From contig CANJDA010000034.1 of NCBI GenBank assembly GCA_947472705.1, positions 1-16,434 of the forward strand: a stretch of 16,434 nucleotides of DNA. Reading direction: 5' to 3'. Positions 15,601 to 16,434 of this stretch are shown piece by piece. Made by a program: the position numbers and the translations under genes. Position 1 is the stretch's first letter. Every line of letters begins with the position of its first letter. The notes beneath the pieces are model-generated. The model had not been told where the DNA came from. It worked only from the letters and a program-made list of their open reading frames with translations, and did not search any database. Source of the DNA: Flavobacteriaceae bacterium. Lineage in GTDB: Bacteria > Bacteroidota > Bacteroidia > Flavobacteriales > Flavobacteriaceae.

Positions 15601-16434
15601 ACAGTGACGGCAAACACAGCCACTCATGTTTACGGAGCTACCTTAACTCCTGGAGCAGGAGCATCACCATTGAGTGTTACGGGAATGCAAAATTCCGAAA
15701 CTTTAGCAGGAACAATAACCCTTGCTTATACTAGTGGTAACACCGCTACATCTGCAGTAGGTACTTATACAGGAGCTGTGTCACCAAGTGTCTTTGTAAA
15801 AACAAGTGGAACAGCTACCTTAAGTAATTATACGATTAGTTATGTTACTAATACTTTAAGTGTAACAGCAGCTTCATTAACCATCACTGCCAACAACGGC
15901 AGCAAAACTTACGGTCAAACATTCACCACCGGTGCAAGTTCAGCCAACTTTACCAGTAGTGGTCTGCTAAACAGTGACACCATTGGAAGTATTACCATTG
16001 CCAGTACAGGTGCTGTAAATACAGCAGCGGTTGGTTCATACAACATAGTGCCATCAGCAGCTACAGGCGGCACCTTTACTGCTTCCAATTATAGCATTAC
16101 TTATACCAACGGAACATTAACAGTTGGAACAGCCACACCAATAGTTACCGTAACCGTAGACAGCTATACGTATTCAGGAAGCCCGCAAGGGCCAACAGAA
16201 GCTACCAATACCGGAACAGGCACATCGTATACATTCAGTTATTCAGGAACAGGGGAAACTACCTATGGGCCTAGTGCTACACTACCAACAGATGCAGGTG
16301 CATATACAGTAATTGCTTCAGTGGAAGCTGATGAAAATTATGGTGAAGCAAGTTCAACAGCTACTACCTTTACCATTACTACCGCTACTCCAACAGTTAC
16401 CGTAACCGTAGACAGCTATACGTATTCAGGAAAC
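12622..16434 (+). CDS. Giant secreted repeat protein (PATR-like, Ig-like and MBG-like repeats), 3' end outside window
   Basis: An uninterrupted frame of 1271 codons starts at the ATG at 12622 and has no stop before the window ends. Residues 1-31 form a signal peptide (basic IRKK, core ILSFAFFLLLF, ending LNAA). Residues 32-300 are a Thr/Ser/Gly/Ala/Asn-rich beta region. Two full units of about 141 codons and one partial unit (residues 301-730) carry autotransporter-associated repeats (LTLTGTNTYTGATAITAG and relatives). Residues 734-815 resemble a putative Ig domain (LPTGMSVNTTTGVIT). Four MBG-like repeats of 87-93 residues follow (817-1170; SKTYGQTYTVG, SNYSITYTNGTLTVG), then a second repeat type begins (1171 on; DAGAYTVIASVEADENY). 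Lys, Arg and Cys are scarce. In Flavobacterium such proteins are usually exported by T9SS with a C-terminal sorting domain, expected beyond the edge. An adhesin or surface-layer role is inference. A hand-counted sample (13621-13680) is 47% G+C, higher than in its neighbours. Confidence 0.92.
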   Translation, partial: MKTNLFYPEIRKKCILSFAFFLLLFAKLNAATYYLQNANVASASSPASWKTDATGAGGGTAATNFTTAGDIFNTISGQSVTFTTSITIGSASGSGTAVIFNIVSGSTATINSAIVITVSGKNSNSSEFNVLGSIILAGTAKISLAVNNIANKFTLGASATLKSANTTGLLGTNCSVEKTGGGNATATFDAGANYEFNGAANQATLGLPATVNQLTINNSGNTVTLTTGTGTTVSNGLIMTAGTLDINAQNITCGSLSGNGTVNNATNTAGPWTITVGNSNNLSSTFSGVLSNTSQTVALTKAGTGKLTLTGTNTYTGATAITAGVLNIQNAQGTGTTAGGVVVSSGAVLELQGGITVGAEALTINNTGILSGGSLRNISGNNTWGGTITLSTNASRINSDSGTLTLNASNAITASNINLTLGGAGNITISGTITSGSGTLTKDGAGTATLSGTNTYTGATNVTVGVLNIQNNQGTGTVAGGVTVSSGAALQVQGNITVGAENLSLNGTGISSDGALRSVGTGNSTNTWGGTITLASTPVRINADASSTLSMGAITGTNTNLFLGGIGNVNVTGAISIGTGSMTDDGPGNVTFSGTNTYSGATTITAGITSLGNNNVFANNSNLVLNGGTFKTGTSTGYSDTMGTLTLSANSTFALGTTAHTMAFSASNGVTWAGTLLTINGWAGTGGSLGTAGNIIIGTNSSGLTSAQLAKFSFTGYAPGAVQLSNGEVVPTPAPVISSTTTSSTTYGTGATYTITASNTPTSYNASGLPTGMSVNTTTGVITIASTTAAGTYSFSISATNASGTGSATLSYTVNTKSLTITATNGSKTYGQTYTVGSGSTAFTSSGLQNSETIGTITLASTGAVNTAAVGSYNIVPSAATGGTFTASNYSITYTNGTLTVGTAALTITASNGSKTYGQTYTVGSGSTAFTSSGLQNSETIGTITLASTGAVNTAAVGSYNIVPSAATGGTFTASNYSISYTNGTLTVGTAALTVTANTATHVYGATLTPGAGASPLSVTGMQNSETLAGTITLAYTSGNTATSAVGTYTGAVSPSVFVKTSGTATLSNYTISYVTNTLSVTAASLTITANNGSKTYGQTFTTGASSANFTSSGLLNSDTIGSITIASTGAVNTAAVGSYNIVPSAATGGTFTASNYSITYTNGTLTVGTATPIVTVTVDSYTYSGSPQGPTEATNTGTGTSYTFSYSGTGETTYGPSATLPTDAGAYTVIASVEADENYGEASSTATTFTITTATPTVTVTVDSYTYSGN
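13522..14730 (+). repeat. PATR-type protein repeat units of about 141 codons
   Basis: Unit 1 (13522-13944, 141 codons) and unit 2 (13945-14370, 142 codons) are followed by a shorter, diverged third unit from 14371. Each opens with a (K/D)-(A/D)-G-x-G motif, then SGTNTYTGAT or a variant and a GVLNIQN-like strand. In the first two units VSSGA, ITVGAE and NTWGGTITL then come in the same order. The order is conserved while many codons differ, so these are older duplications than the MBG-like repeats downstream. Confidence 0.85.
15070..16131 (+). repeat. Four MBG-like repeats, type A
   Basis: Copies run about 15070-15330, 15331-15591, 15592-15870 and 15871-16131. Copies 1 and 2 are 261 bp apart and nearly identical at DNA level, copy 3 is strongly diverged and longer, and copy 4 is a mosaic. 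Its first half differs from copy 1, but 16000-16067 is identical base for base to 15199-15266 (68 bp). Each encodes LTITA-NGSKTYGQ, then SSGL-NSETIG, then GSYNIVPSAATGGTFTAS and NGTLTVGTA or variants. Confidence 0.92.
16132..16434 (+). repeat. Second repeat type (type B), one full and one partial copy
   Basis: Copy 1 covers 16132-16383 (84 codons) and copy 2 starts at 16384 and leaves the window after 51 bases. A 37-base block at 16144-16180 is repeated exactly at 16396-16432, 252 bp later; it encodes VTVTVDSYTYSG. The encoded module also carries YGPSATLPTDAGAYTV and resembles bacterial Ig-like/MBG modules. Confidence 0.88.

Noticed and set aside
1..16434. Insertion sequences, prophage genes, tRNA or rRNA genes
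   Set aside because: No transposase, integrase, phage structural motif, terminal inverted repeats or tRNA cloverleaf was seen by eye; a covariance or profile search was not possible here.

Overview
The window looks like a chromosome segment of a Flavobacterium-like member of the Bacteroidota. The grounds are AT-rich DNA, TAnnTTTG-type -7 promoter boxes, a secreted protease ending in a type IX secretion (T9SS) sorting domain, a MetRS with a KLSTS signature, an SDR-type L-threonine dehydrogenase, and weak ribosome binding sites. No rRNA, tRNA, transposase or CRISPR array was seen.

Layout. (1) Positions 1-3209, minus strand, form a tight three-gene run: metG, then a small multi-pass membrane protein of unknown function, then a HAD-family hydrolase whose C-terminus is cut by the window edge. 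(2) Positions 3307-6864, plus strand, hold an S66 LD-carboxypeptidase with an apparent signal peptide, then directly abutting it (TAAATG) a YraN/UPF0102 nuclease-fold protein, then a 723-residue secreted metalloprotease (reprolysin-like domain, FnIII, CUB, T9SS tail) followed by a clear intrinsic terminator. (3) Positions 6865-7216 separate two convergent genes and hold an unusual array of 21-bp units organised into an 84-bp higher-order repeat. (4) Positions 7217-11179, minus strand, hold a small coiled-coil lipoprotein and, 3 bases after its stop, mfd, which starts at TTG. (5) Positions 11332-12270, plus strand, encode an NAD-dependent L-threonine 3-dehydrogenase; its start is placed downstream of a promoter box. 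(6) Positions 12271-12621 are mostly non-coding but may contain a decayed minus-strand gene end. (7) From 12622 to the window end an open frame of 1271 codons has no stop. It encodes a giant repetitive secreted protein with a signal peptide, autotransporter-associated (PATR-like) beta-strand repeats, a putative Ig-like domain and several MBG-like repeats.

How the genes relate. Most are housekeeping (translation, transcription-coupled repair, amino-acid catabolism, peptidoglycan recycling). The protease and the giant repeat protein are cell-surface or secreted products. The giant gene differs in composition from its neighbours (28 of 60 bases G+C at 13621-13680, against 14 of 60 at 5161-5220 in the protease). 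It also shows repeat homogenisation at the DNA level.

The least explained items are the 21-bp array behind mfd, the mosaic repeats of the giant surface protein, and the possible gene relic at 12273-12476.
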